This document shows, piece by piece, positions 41,001 through 48,787 of a stretch of 64,000 nt of DNA; positions within the stretch are counted from its first letter, which is position 1; each line of letters begins with the position of its first letter. This stretch comes from Rhynchopus sp. YZ270_cl-10 (lineage: Eukaryota; Euglenozoa; Diplonemea; Diplonemida; Diplonemidae). The position numbers and the translations under genes were made by a program. The notes beneath the pieces were generated by a model. That model saw only the letters and a list, made by a program, of their open reading frames with translations. It was not told the origin of the DNA and ran no database searches. Where the stretch lies: assembly GCA_964035575.1 (NCBI GenBank), contig OZ037870.1, forward strand, positions 992,001 through 1,056,000, given 5' to 3'.

Positions 41001-42023
41001 GCCTTGACGACCTTCTCAGACACTCCGAACCGTACCCAAGCCTGGGGTGATCCATCCGAAAATTCTGGAACCAAATTGATTTGTTCTAGATCGCCGCCAA
41101 TAGGGGGTAAACCCCGTTCTGTCAAGCATGCTGTAACAGTTGCACCACAAACCGGAGGGAGGGCACAATGCGTGAAGGTGATAGAATCACGCAATGAGGT
41201 GGAGTTGGGGCTTCCTTTGAGGTTTACTGCATGGAAATTTGAGGTTTCTTTGAAAACAGTGGAGGGGTTGCTTCCAGGGGAGGAAGGGGGCGATGTGAAT
41301 GCGGCAGCCACATGGACTGCGACGTACTCTCTTTTTGGAGAGAGAATGGTGCATAGAGGGTTTCGTTTGGTAGCGTCGGGGCCGTTGCAGTTGCAGGCAG
41401 ATAGTACAACATATCTTTTTTGTCATAGTAATAAAAGCTTGGTGAAATATTTGAGGGAAGGTGTGTCGCGACTCAAAATTTATATTCACAATACCTACGA
41501 ATGTGCGACGGATGCTCCACAAAAGGAGGACGATATGCAGGAAATGCGGAATGCAGTTGTCGCAGAACTCAACCTCGCCCCGATCGCTGAAGATATCATC
41601 GCAAAACGGAATCTCAGTGAAATCGAGGGGCTTCTCCCCCTAAAGCGTCCATCCGGTGGAGGAGGGCTTCTTACTTCATTGCATGCTGATAACCTCTCAG
41701 ATAGTGACGACGATGAGATGTATCAAAGAGTGCTTGATGACGTCGAAGATGAAGAAAATGAAAACGATGACGATGACGCAGAAACGATCTTCCTCGGGGG
41801 AGGGGGTAAAGGCCGTCTCCGGCGTGTCAGGCAGGGGCAAGGACAAGAGGAGGAGGAGGATGAGGACTCAGATGACTTCTGTGTGCGCAGCTCGCATCCG
41901 CTCCTCGAGTTCTCCATTCGTGCGTCGGCAACAGACCTCTCAGTGGCAGAGGTGAAAATTCTGCGCGATTTGCGTCCCGAATATGACATTGCAGTGGTCG
42001 ACTGTGATGAGGATAAACAGTGA
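38016..42023 (+). CDS. Large discoidin (F5/8C)-domain protein with zinc-binding-like and acidic regions
   Basis: A single open frame gives 1335 residues from ATG 38016, which follows a TTTTTTT stretch; an in-frame start 19 codons upstream sits in a pyrimidine-rich leader and is less likely. Residues 25-70 are a Gln/Arg-rich helix (KLRRKEVAEQRRKHQQQQRQ). Residues about 175-300 resemble a discoidin/F5-8C beta-sandwich: GGTGWQPSASDDNPWLQMEF, SLSISHSFDGISW and TQFLRIYPKCW. Around 488-545 there are two CxxC pairs (KCGVCQRR and SVCVECYQ), a possible zinc site. A strand-rich part at about 630-770 could be a C2-like fold. Then come a PPQPPPPPPPP segment (about 938-955), a second strand-rich region, and a strongly acidic stretch (about 1230-1300). 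I cannot name the family; a scaffold or ciliary/cytoskeletal role is only a guess. Confidence 0.75.
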   Translation: MDNISQSSASQESVHAINVDEGLTLREKLRRKEVAEQRRKHQQQQRQLQHYTQQRRNALYKQNLQKIAFSSPEYCNHPVLPGIDVFRVLGEQFLRPNIQNSSREVTTILPLKANIPPTLLMFPDLNYVFYSTNKNGFVCRTDNSSLKHFKHLLRREKQEADASRRITVDPTVGKRKYSSVQGDGCARIGGTGWQPSASDDNPWLQMEFRKTTVLGIALQSYSNTAFVTSLSISHSFDGISWYKVDNGIEFVGLSADELEAEVFFTTPLHTQFLRIYPKCWEGSRPGCRAGVVIEAEEKKEKKKLVLPVAVLKKSIPGSNTTNCQTLYVSQLAKACTPSAVEPQVLQEYVCSRGAFSTLYRCVWKQHSESYAYVISNRVSTTSDTLQSTTSRFLASQAADDPLNIFLIRRGACQQICTTSEHVAKLLHPILKSAGTIDTLVTDWIRDSNDVFWLVNVKGWRLRNNVQPPLNSTSETERSQKVKQVKKLRKCGVCQRRVELEARLTIAMILKTVNLLRARGVWNGKHCLPKGTGSSKYQYLSVCVECYQMYRSETRSDKADRELASQLGVSLSAVDAATVHEANCYTKLLTKPSSEGFSAAIKAASLGREQTRDTTVNQQQWQLLLYFEKVYNLPDHLPLHSLSLRVKSLLGNTDILPFPRTRDKHGGTVSFHLLKVRCFYTDSQVIQKATLEGEEPQTAGVNQYGLKVLDENVQRFLKVQKCVNVDLCCDEEVIGTAAFPLRQLNSGMLSKLQLLRMFSTASLGTCSLRIKIGLVNSSLSLTKGEEVARHPSGLFVPRAPSYNINALPTEWRVLVADGNTPEPEREVSPPEKEGEEPPKSRILEKMFAFCKRDDERERNRKHPQNKLHTTAHHTVKNEEEYLFFVRNLKGLKQEKANAKNLLETLEFEPPKGKCEQLEKETREFRKQLKTSKKKRPIPQPPQPPPPPPPPVHTSPPSSFRNTTSASLMERLLRIREPSHSMLSFDTINTNNDTQETALTTFSDTPNRTQAWGDPSENSGTKLICSRSPPIGGKPRSVKHAVTVAPQTGGRAQCVKVIESRNEVELGLPLRFTAWKFEVSLKTVEGLLPGEEGGDVNAAATWTATYSLFGERMVHRGFRLVASGPLQLQADSTTYLFCHSNKSLVKYLREGVSRLKIYIHNTYECATDAPQKEDDMQEMRNAVVAELNLAPIAEDIIAKRNLSEIEGLLPLKRPSGGGGLLTSLHADNLSDSDDDEMYQRVLDDVEDEENENDDDDAETIFLGGGGKGRLRRVRQGQGQEEEEDEDSDDFCVRSSHPLLEFSIRASATDLSVAEVKILRDLRPEYDIAVVDCDEDKQ

Positions 42024-42111
42024 TAAGAACGTCAAAAAAAAGTTCAGTATGAAGGAATACCCTCTAGTTAGTTGTTGTCAGGGGGGGAAAGTTTTTTTTT
42101 TTTTTTTTCGG

Positions 42112-42297
42112 AGTGTGAAGTGCGAGGTGTTTACACTACCAACTTCACTTTTAAAAAAAAATGAGATTTGCTAATGAAGATTAGCGAATTCTCGGAAACT
42201 CTGATTAAAAAGAAACTGGAGATGTTGTTTAATGAGGGAGAGGAGGGTATATGGGCACCCTTTGTTATGTGCACGAAGAGGCACGTTCATCTTATGG
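42112..42297 (+). repeat. Family C copy 8 and family A copy 9 between discoidin and nudC genes
   Basis: C: AGTGTGAAGTGCGAGGTG, TTTACACTACCAACTTCAC (42104-42152). A: TATGTGCACGAAGAGGCAC, GTTCATCTTATGG (42264-42297), with GTGC/GCAC stem. The rest of 42024-42701 is T/C-rich and ends in the TTTTTTTAG acceptor at 42677. Confidence 0.55.
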
Positions 42298-42701
42298 AAA
42301 ATTATTTTTAGAATGAAAAGAAGAAACCATAGTAACACTTACACGCGTTTATTTTATTTTGCCCTTTTTGGTTTCTTTTAAAAGCTGGTTGTTGGGGGTG
42401 ATACCTTCTCGGTAATGCACCATCAATTCACCTTTTTTGCTTTCCCTCCTCTCCCCTTCCCCTTTTGCCGCGTAATTTTGCCTGACTTTTTTAAAGATTT
42501 TCTTAAGAGCCTAAAGAACCCCTACCTTTTATCTCCTTTTCTCCCTCCCCCATTTCCCCCCCCCCAAAAAATGCACATCCCCTTTTAAAATAACAAAAAC
42601 TTCATCAAAACCCATACCCTTTTAAAACTGAACAGATTGCTTTTATCTTCTTCTTTTCTAACCCATTTTTTTTTTAGACTCTTTTTATTCATAGAAACGC
42701 A

Positions 42702-45090
42702 ATGACTGTGGAGGAACAATTCGATGGCATGCTGCTGGGCATGGCGCAGCAGCTGACCGCACAGAGGGGTGGTGGCGTACAGGACCTGTTGGAGATGTTC
42801 TTCAGCTTCCTCCGGCGGAAGACTGATTTCTACTCCGGCATGGGGAGCGAGAAGGGCGAGAAGATGGTCATGGACATCTTCAAGAAGCATGAGGAGCTTT
42901 CCCAGGCTGCCAAGGCCAAGGTGCAAGCCGAGCAGGCAAAGAAGGTATTCCCTCAAAAAAAAACATTTTACTGTTTGTCTAATGTTGTGATCAATTTCAA
43001 CCCAAAATTTTGACCACCTAATGCAGGAAGGTCGCATTTTTTCCCCCCCACAGCGACCCTTTTTTGTGGAACAACTTAAATACTTTTTTTCAGGATGAGG
43101 AAAAACGGAAGCGTCAAGCAAAGGAGAAGACAAGCGACAGAATTGAAGTGCTTGATGAGGACGAGGACGAGGAAGCAACACGTGTGAAGGCGAAGCGTGA
43201 ACAGGAGCGTCTTGAGCGCGAAGCCAAGAAGGTGCGCGACGAGAAGAAGCGCGAAGAAGAAGTTGCCGAGCGCTCCAAGAAACTCCTCGAAAACCCCGAC
43301 GCAAGCGAGCCCGAGGTCTCTGTGGGGCAGATCCCCAACTCCGGAAACGGTGGCGACTGCGAACAGTACAGCTGGACACAGACGCTTCAGGATGTATGCT
43401 ATATTTTTCTCAACCCCATTTTAAAATACCATTTTCCATCAGGTGGAGCTGCGCGTGGGTCTCAGCCAACCCACAAAGTCGAAGATGTGCAACGTCGTCA
43501 TCAAGAGAAACCACATCGTGGTCGGGCTCAAGGGTGCGACACCCATTATCGACGACGACCTGCAGGCGATTGTGAAGGAAGAGGACTCCTTCTGGACGCT
43601 TGAGGATGGGGACACGATTGTCATCCACCTCGCAAAGGTGAAGGACATGGAGTGGTGGAAGAAGATTGTTGCCGGTATGCACACACACACACACACACTC
43701 TCTCTCTCTTTTCTCCCCTCTCTGTATTTATTTGCCCCATATCAAGAGCGCATTACTGGGGGGGAGCTAATACAAGTACCGGGTACTTGTATTGAGCGGG
43801 TAAAACTAATAGATCCGGGTTTTTCAAAAATAAAAAAGGCGATGGGGGTACTTGTATTAAAAACTTTTTCCCTGTACATTTTGTATGGGGGAAAAATTAT
43901 TTTTTTGTATGGGCCAACGCCTTAGCAAAAATCCGAAAAATCGAGAAAAGAGAAAAGGTGTGAAGCAGGCTTCGCGCTAACTTTTGGAAAAAATCTGAAA
44001 AATCATGTTTCGGGCCCAAAAAAACGTACCTCAAATAGTTGCGACGGGTAACGTCTGGGGTGAAAAAACAGTGTTTTGTGGCATTTCTGAGCCAATCCCG
44101 CGCTGTGGTGGGGCATATTCGGGAAAATGGACAAAATTTTAGTGACTTAAATTTTCACAAAATATGAACCCAGACTCCTAAACAAGGGGCATTTTCAGTC
44201 TGAAAACCCAATTTCAGATGAAATTGTGGTGTTTTTGACTGGGAACAGGTAGCGCCGCAGGTGCACGGTACCCAACTTTTTTCGTTTTTTCTTTTCTCTT
44301 TTATCTGCTTTCTTTTGATTGCGCGAGCTGATTGCTCTCCACGGTGGGGTCACATGTGTGTACAAAAACACTCTAAAGTACCCTTACTATGAAATATGAG
44401 ATTCTCTGGTTTTGGTAAAGAAACCCCGGTTTGCAAAAAACGCACCACAAAAATATCCAAAAATCCCGGGCCAAGGGCCAACAATTAGCGCAAAGCCGAA
44501 ATAGAAAAAAAAATTCTCGATTTTTGTGGGTAAAAATTGCTGGGAAATTTTTTTTGGCACCACCTGCTAAGAAAAACGTACACAAAAGTGGGGGGTACTT
44601 GTATTAAAAATATAAATTAATTTAAATCGAAAAACCCGGGGGGTACTTGTATTTGCAGGGGTACTTGTATTACCCGGGGGTACTTGTATTAGCCCCCCCC
44701 CCCCCAGTAATCTTTGCGGTTCGAAAAACTTCAAAGTAATTTCTTTGGGTTGAGGATGATCTGCATCTATCCCTTTGAAATTCATTAGCCTTCGGGCGAC
44801 TTTGTGTACAGAAACCCGTCCTCGGACAGGGTGATTGGCGAAACTACAAAAAAATCAATTATCACCCCATAGGAGGAGAGGACCTTGACCTGCAAAAGGT
44901 TGTCCCTGAAAACTCGAAGCTTGACGACCTTGACGGCGAAACGAGACAGACCGTGGAGAAGATGATGTACGACCAAAGACAAAAGGCAATGGGACTCCCC
45001 ACAGCGGACGAACAGTCGAAGACCAACATCCTCGAGAAATTCATGAAGCAGCACCCCGAGATGGACTTCTCCAAGGCAAAGATCTCATAA
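42702..45090 (+). CDS. nudC: Nuclear movement protein NudC, four exons
   Basis: Exons 42702-42944, 43094-43393, 43443-43674 and 44873-45090 give 330 residues, the size of animal NudC (about 331). The N-terminal [20 protein letters not shown] matches the NudC dimerisation domain. A charged helix ([12 protein letters not shown]) follows, then the CS/p23 domain from about residue 173 ([53 protein letters not shown]). The end, [16 protein letters not shown] helix and [15 protein letters not shown], is diagnostic. NudC is an Hsp90 co-chaperone that supports dynein and microtubule-linked nuclear movement and cytokinesis. The introns are 149, 49 and 1198 bases; the last holds a transposon (43756-44707) and a family D copy. 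ATG follows TTTTTTTAG at 42677. Confidence 0.93.
43756..44707. mobile_element. TA-target DNA transposon with TAATACAAGTACC motifs, in nudC intron 3
   Basis: The left end CTGGGGGGG, then AGCTAATACAAGTACC and GGGTACTTGTATTGAG. The right end has GGGGGTACTTGTATTA three or four times, a C run and CCAG. TA lies at 43754-43755 and 44708-44709. The CTGGGGG...CCCCCAG ends match those of the 24425 family, but the motif is different. The 952-bp interior has no coding capacity. A (CA)n/(TC)n microsatellite at 43680-43710 lies just upstream in the intron. Confidence 0.85.
44750..44840 (+). repeat. Family D repeat, copy 3, within nudC intron 3
   Basis: GGTTGAGGATGATCTGCATC, TATCCCTTTGAAATTC, GCCTTCGGGC hairpin, GACTTTGTGTACAG, AACCCGTCCTCGGACAGGG. 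It lies between the transposon and the last acceptor. Confidence 0.6.
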
Positions 45091-45212
45091 GATATTCACC
45101 TTGACTAGTTTTGCTTTGAAAAGTGCTACCCTTCGGAAGGAGAAAAAAAATAGTTTCAAAAAAATAGCAGTGAAATTGCATGCAGATACAAGAAGAGGAA
45201 AGTATTGCGGTA

Positions 45213-45248
45213 CATCGGCCGGCCTCGGCCGACATTGAGTACAGATTT
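45213..45248 (+). repeat. Family D repeat, copy 4 (fragment)
   Basis: GGCCGGCCTCGGCCGACATTG and AGTACAGATTT, only the central hairpin and GAGTACAGA part. Confidence 0.5.
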
Positions 45249-45883
45249 TCAATTAAAAAAAAAAAGTGGAGAAGAAGAAAAAAATCTGATAAGGATTAGG
45301 GTAGATGGCCACAACACCAGAAAAAAGAAAATTCTCTATTTTTTTTGGTTGCGTTCATTGCCCCCAATTTAACAAATGTGAATCTAGCCTTGGCGTAGGT
45401 GGGTAATGAAGGCCCCTGCTATCGGTTTAAAAAAGAGAGACGAAAAAAAAAAAAAAACTCTGTTTTTTTTCTTTTCTTTTTTTTTTTGGATTGAATATTC
45501 TGACTCGCGTTGTCTCTGTCATTTTGGGGCAGGCAAAAGGCATGCTAAAAAAAAGGAAATTAAAACAAAAACCCACGCAAAAATATTTTAAGAATAAAGC
45601 AAACGACAGAAGAAAAGAAAACGGCTGTTTTCCCTTTGTTACAAAAAGGGCACAATACAGAATAAAGATAGTCTTCATTTCCCCCCCACCCACAGTTTTT
45701 TTTTTACTATCATGTCTGATTGATTTCCTTGTGTAGCATTTCCTTTTGATTGACAATAGTGCAAACAACCACCTGCTTTTTGGTCAGGTAGCAACTCCCG
45801 CCAAATACCGCCAAACTCGGGTCAAAATCGGTGGAATAAAACAACAAATGCAACTGCATTTTGGCATTTCGAAATTATTTAAA
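45249..45883. other. No gene seen
   Basis: A/T-rich flank with A and T runs. No repeat family or coding region recognised. Confidence 0.5.
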
Positions 45884-45966
45884 TTGCATGGCTGGGATCC
45901 ACCCCGGCACAGCCGGTCATGTACCAAGGTACGCTGTCACGAGAGGGCTTTGTGTTTCAACTTTCA
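45884..45966 (+). repeat. Family B repeat, copy 4
   Basis: TTGCATGGCTGGGATCCACC, CCGGCACAGCCGG hairpin, TCATGTACCAAGGTACGC, TGTCACGAGAGGGC, TTTGTGTTTCAAC. Confidence 0.6.
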
Positions 45967-46041
45967 AATTAACAGACTAAAAACTACATCATCCTCAGGT
46001 TTACACTTCATCTTTCATGTTTTTGTCAAAACTGCAACACC

Positions 46042-46582
46042 ATGAAACGCCTCAAACCCAGCGCAGAGAGGACATGATATAATTGCGTCGCTGTCTTTTG
46101 CAATCCCACCATCTTCAGATATTGTTACAGCAACGCTACGCTCCTTCTGCACACGCTGTGAGCTGAATCCACCGGCAAACCCACCTCAAGGCTAGCGATC
46201 CACGACCAGGCAGCGCTGCTTGGGAGGCGGGTACCTCGGGGGGGAGCTGCCGGCATGTGTGTGTGTCCTCTGGTGTGCCCTTTGCAGACTTAGTAGTAGA
46301 AGAAGAAGGGAGCTCTTTTGGGTGCTGGGTGCCTCCTCCCAGGTTGAGTTCCGTGAAAATGATGCGCCCCTTTCAACCACATTCTTTGAAAGAAGTCAGG
46401 GAGGTCCCATCGACCAGGTAGGTCATCTGCAATATGTGTCTGCTGGAAGCTATCTGCTTGCGGATGGTCAGTATTTTGTACAAAAAATTTGTCCATTTTC
46501 TAGAATTACTTGATGTCCGACTCTTTCAGGGCGAGCTGTGCTGGAAGTGGTTCCTAGCCGTCATTTGATGACATTTCATTAA
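46042..46582 (+). other. Possible small spliced gene, unresolved
   Basis: Two stretches read like protein. One at about 46055-46195 contains GHDIIASLSFAIPPSSDIVT and RSFCTRCELNPPANPP. The other at about 46340-46466 contains VEFRENDAPLSTTFFERSQG and LQYVSAGSYLLADG. A donor GTCAGT (46467) and acceptor CTCTTTCAG (46529) would add RAVLEVVPSRHLMTFH and a TAA at 46580-46582. Acceptors TTTGCAG and CTCCCAG lie between the two stretches. I could not find one consistent start-to-stop model and do not recognise a family. It may be a small gene or a gene relic. Confidence 0.3.
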
Positions 46583-46634
46583 GACAGACTTGTGGAAGCC
46601 TGCGCAAATGTAGCTCCACGATAACGAATAGAAT

Positions 46635-46680
46635 AAGGTGACTTAGCACGAGAGGCTTAGGATCATCTTATAAACTTTTC
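46635..46680 (+). repeat. Family A repeat, copy 10
   Basis: AAGGTGACTTAGCACGAGAG, GCTTAGGATCATCTTATAA, ACTTTTC. The stem is TTAGC/GCTTAG, nearly as in copy 1. Confidence 0.65.
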
Positions 46681-46709
46681 TTTCGTTAATACTGATTCGG
46701 TGAATTCGT

Positions 46710-46770
46710 CGTGGCGCAGTGATTGGCAATGCGACTGACTAGCAACGACAGTTTGCAGCTTGGTGCGTTT
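46710..46770 (+). ncRNA. tRNA-like sequence, possible relic or SINE head
   Basis: CGTGGCGCAGTGATTGGCAA resembles the 5' domain (A box) of a tRNA. GCGACTGACTAGCAACGAC and CAGTTTGCAGCTTGG follow. I cannot fold a complete cloverleaf or assign an anticodon, so a functional tRNA is unlikely. Confidence 0.2.
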
Positions 46771-46884
46771 TATTCTAATGGGGGGGTTTAGTGTCGAATG
46801 AGTCCATTCTATGTCAGGGATTCGCTTTTGAAAGTCTTTTTCCGAAGTCGGAAGCGAATCTCAAAACAAAACAAAAAAACACTC

Positions 46885-46980
46885 TATACACTTCCGTAGT
46901 ACAACAGGCTTCGGCCAACATTGAGTACAGACCCTAATTACCCCAATATGGGGAATTAGGCAATTGTCGACACAATTTTA
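46885..46980 (+). repeat. Family D structured repeat, copy 5
   Basis: TATACACTTCCGTAGTAC, GGCTTCGGCC hairpin, AACATTGAGTACAGACC, long hairpin (CTAATTACCCC / GGGGAATTAG), GCAATTGTCGACACAA. The stem differs from copy 2 by paired changes. Confidence 0.7.
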
Positions 46981-47205
46981 AAAGAAAATGTTAACCAGAG
47001 TTTTCCTATTCTGGTTCTTTGGGGGGTGGGAAGGTTAGTGCTTATTGGATGATTTCCCAGTGCGAAATGGCTCAAGGTACTAGACGTCAGTGTGCTCGAC
47101 GTTGTGAGTCACCCCAAAGGAGTGTTGTGTTGTACAGGGTACAATAATCATGTGTTTTTTTTTTGTCATATTTTTGACAGGGTGGTTTTTGTCGGTGTAT
47201 AAATA

Positions 47206-47285
47206 CTCAGCATTTCCTTGTGCTTTCATCCGGATGGCTGGCATCGTGGGTCAGTCGGAGGTGCCTGCATTAATAACTTCGATTC
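47206..47285 (+). repeat. Family I repeat, copy 1
   Basis: TTGTGCTTTCATCCGGATGG, GGGTCAGTCGGAGGTGCCTG, CATTAATAACTTC, shared with 59965-60030. A TTCGATTC string in this copy recalls a tRNA B box, but the second copy lacks it. Confidence 0.5.
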
Positions 47286-47778
47286 TCTTAGCTTCATTGC
47301 ATTCTTGATTTTGTTTCATTTACGCATGAGTTGAAAGCAAAAGAAAAGAAAAGAAAAGAAAAGAAAACAGATATCCCAGGCGAGAAGAAAATAGATCAGG
47401 GGCATAAAAGAAAAGAAAAGAAAAAATGCACACGCCCTTGATCTCCGCCAATCAAAAGAAAAGAAAAAAAAAAAAAAAAAAAAAGGTCCCCAAAAGAAAC
47501 TAAAAGAAAAAGTGGGCCAAAAAAAAAAAGGAAAGATAACTATTTTATATTCCTCGTTTCTCACATTCCAACCCTCCTTCTTCGATCACTTATTTCTTAT
47601 CACACATTTTTTTTTCTTCATCTTTTTTCCTCTTTTTTCTTACACGCAGTAAACGCCCTTTTCAAGAAAAAGCAGTTGACAGGACACACTTCTGCCTATC
47701 ATCAATCAATAGAAATTGCTTACACGCAGTGTAAATGGCTACGGTCAATCAAAAAAAAAAAAAAAAAAAAGCGACTTT
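47286..47778. other. No gene seen
   Basis: A/T-rich, with AAAAG repeats at about 47340-47367 and 47407-47426 and an A run near 47465-47483. Nothing else recognised. Confidence 0.5.
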
Positions 47779-48010
47779 CCAGAGTTGAGGACGACCTCCG
47801 TCTATATCTTTTAAGTACAATAGCCTTCGGGCGACATTGAGTACAGATCCTGCACTAGCAGGTGATTGTCGACACAACAAGAAAAAGATAGTAGATTCGT
47901 AAAGAGAATCAGTGGCAAAGTGTTGTTCGGTTTTTGAACACTCACGTCCCACCCTTTGCATCAGTACGACCGAGCTGCGTTTTTGACACGTTTCAACTAC
48001 TCTTTTTGGA
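47779..48010 (+). repeat. Family D copy 6 and family H copy 2
   Basis: D: GACGACCTCCGTCTATATC, GCCTTCGGGC hairpin, GACATTGAGTACAGATC, CCTGCACTAGCAGG hairpin, TGATTGTCGACACAAC (47779-47882). H: AACACTCACGTCCCACCC, GCGTTTTTGACACGTTTC, AACTACTC (47925-48010). Confidence 0.6.
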
Positions 48011-48482
48011 AAACCCGGTTGTTGTTGTTTTTTTATCTGCCTGATCCAAACTACTAAGGGGGTTCTGAAAACGCTTACAGATTTCAAAAAAAAAATTTTT
48101 TTTTGAGTGTGTCTTCAGTTTTCGCATAACAACAAAGTATCCTCGCCCCTTCAGGTGGCGTTTGAATAATAAAACCCATCTCGGTGGGTTCCATTCATCG
48201 ATACGACATTATCTTTTTCCAACATTTTGCACATTTGTTCCTTTTTTTTTTTTTTTTTGCGTTTTATTGTACAATTTTTTTGGGGCTCAAGAGTGAATTG
48301 AATCTTTCGATCTCTCTTTATTTTGTCAAAGCGAAAAAAAAAAATCTACACTTTTCCCTTCGCGTTTTGTGTTTTAGGTTTGTTTAAAAGACAAAAATAT
48401 ACTCAATATGCGAATAAAAGCTCTTTCTTCACAGCAAGGTGTAGCCCCCTTTTTTTTTCTTTGAACAAAAAAAAATACTTTC
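48011..48482. other. No gene seen
   Basis: A/T-rich flank. CCCATCTCGGTGGG near 48174 may be a worn family D hairpin. No coding region. Confidence 0.4.
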
Positions 48483-48520
48483 AAGGTGCCTAACCACTTT
48501 GGGTTCATCTTATAAACCTT
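48483..48520 (+). repeat. Family A repeat, AACC/GGTT stem variant
   Basis: AAGGTGCCTAACCACTTTGG and GTTCATCTTATAAACC. AACC pairs with GGTT in place of the usual stem. It precedes the TAAAACAG acceptor (48696) of the next gene. Confidence 0.6.
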
Positions 48521-48787
48521 TTTTTCTTTTTTCTTTTTTGAAATTTTGGTAAGGGAAGGGGAGCAACCTCTTTCCTCTCTTACCAAATTTTTCTCATTAT
48601 TTTTCCTCCCCCCCCCATTCACATTTGGGTGTACATGTGTACCAAAAACATGTCACCACCTTCCCCTCCCTAACCACATCTTTTATTTTAAAACAGTCTA
48701 TACATAAATACCCCTTCTGGGACACTTTTGACAAAAGGGCAGTTTATCTCGCCTCCCCCCTGTCAATACCCAATACCGTATCCTACG

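Noticed and set aside
46710-46770. Functional tRNA gene
   Set aside because: An A-box-like sequence is present but no complete cloverleaf, clear anticodon stem or acceptor stem could be formed.
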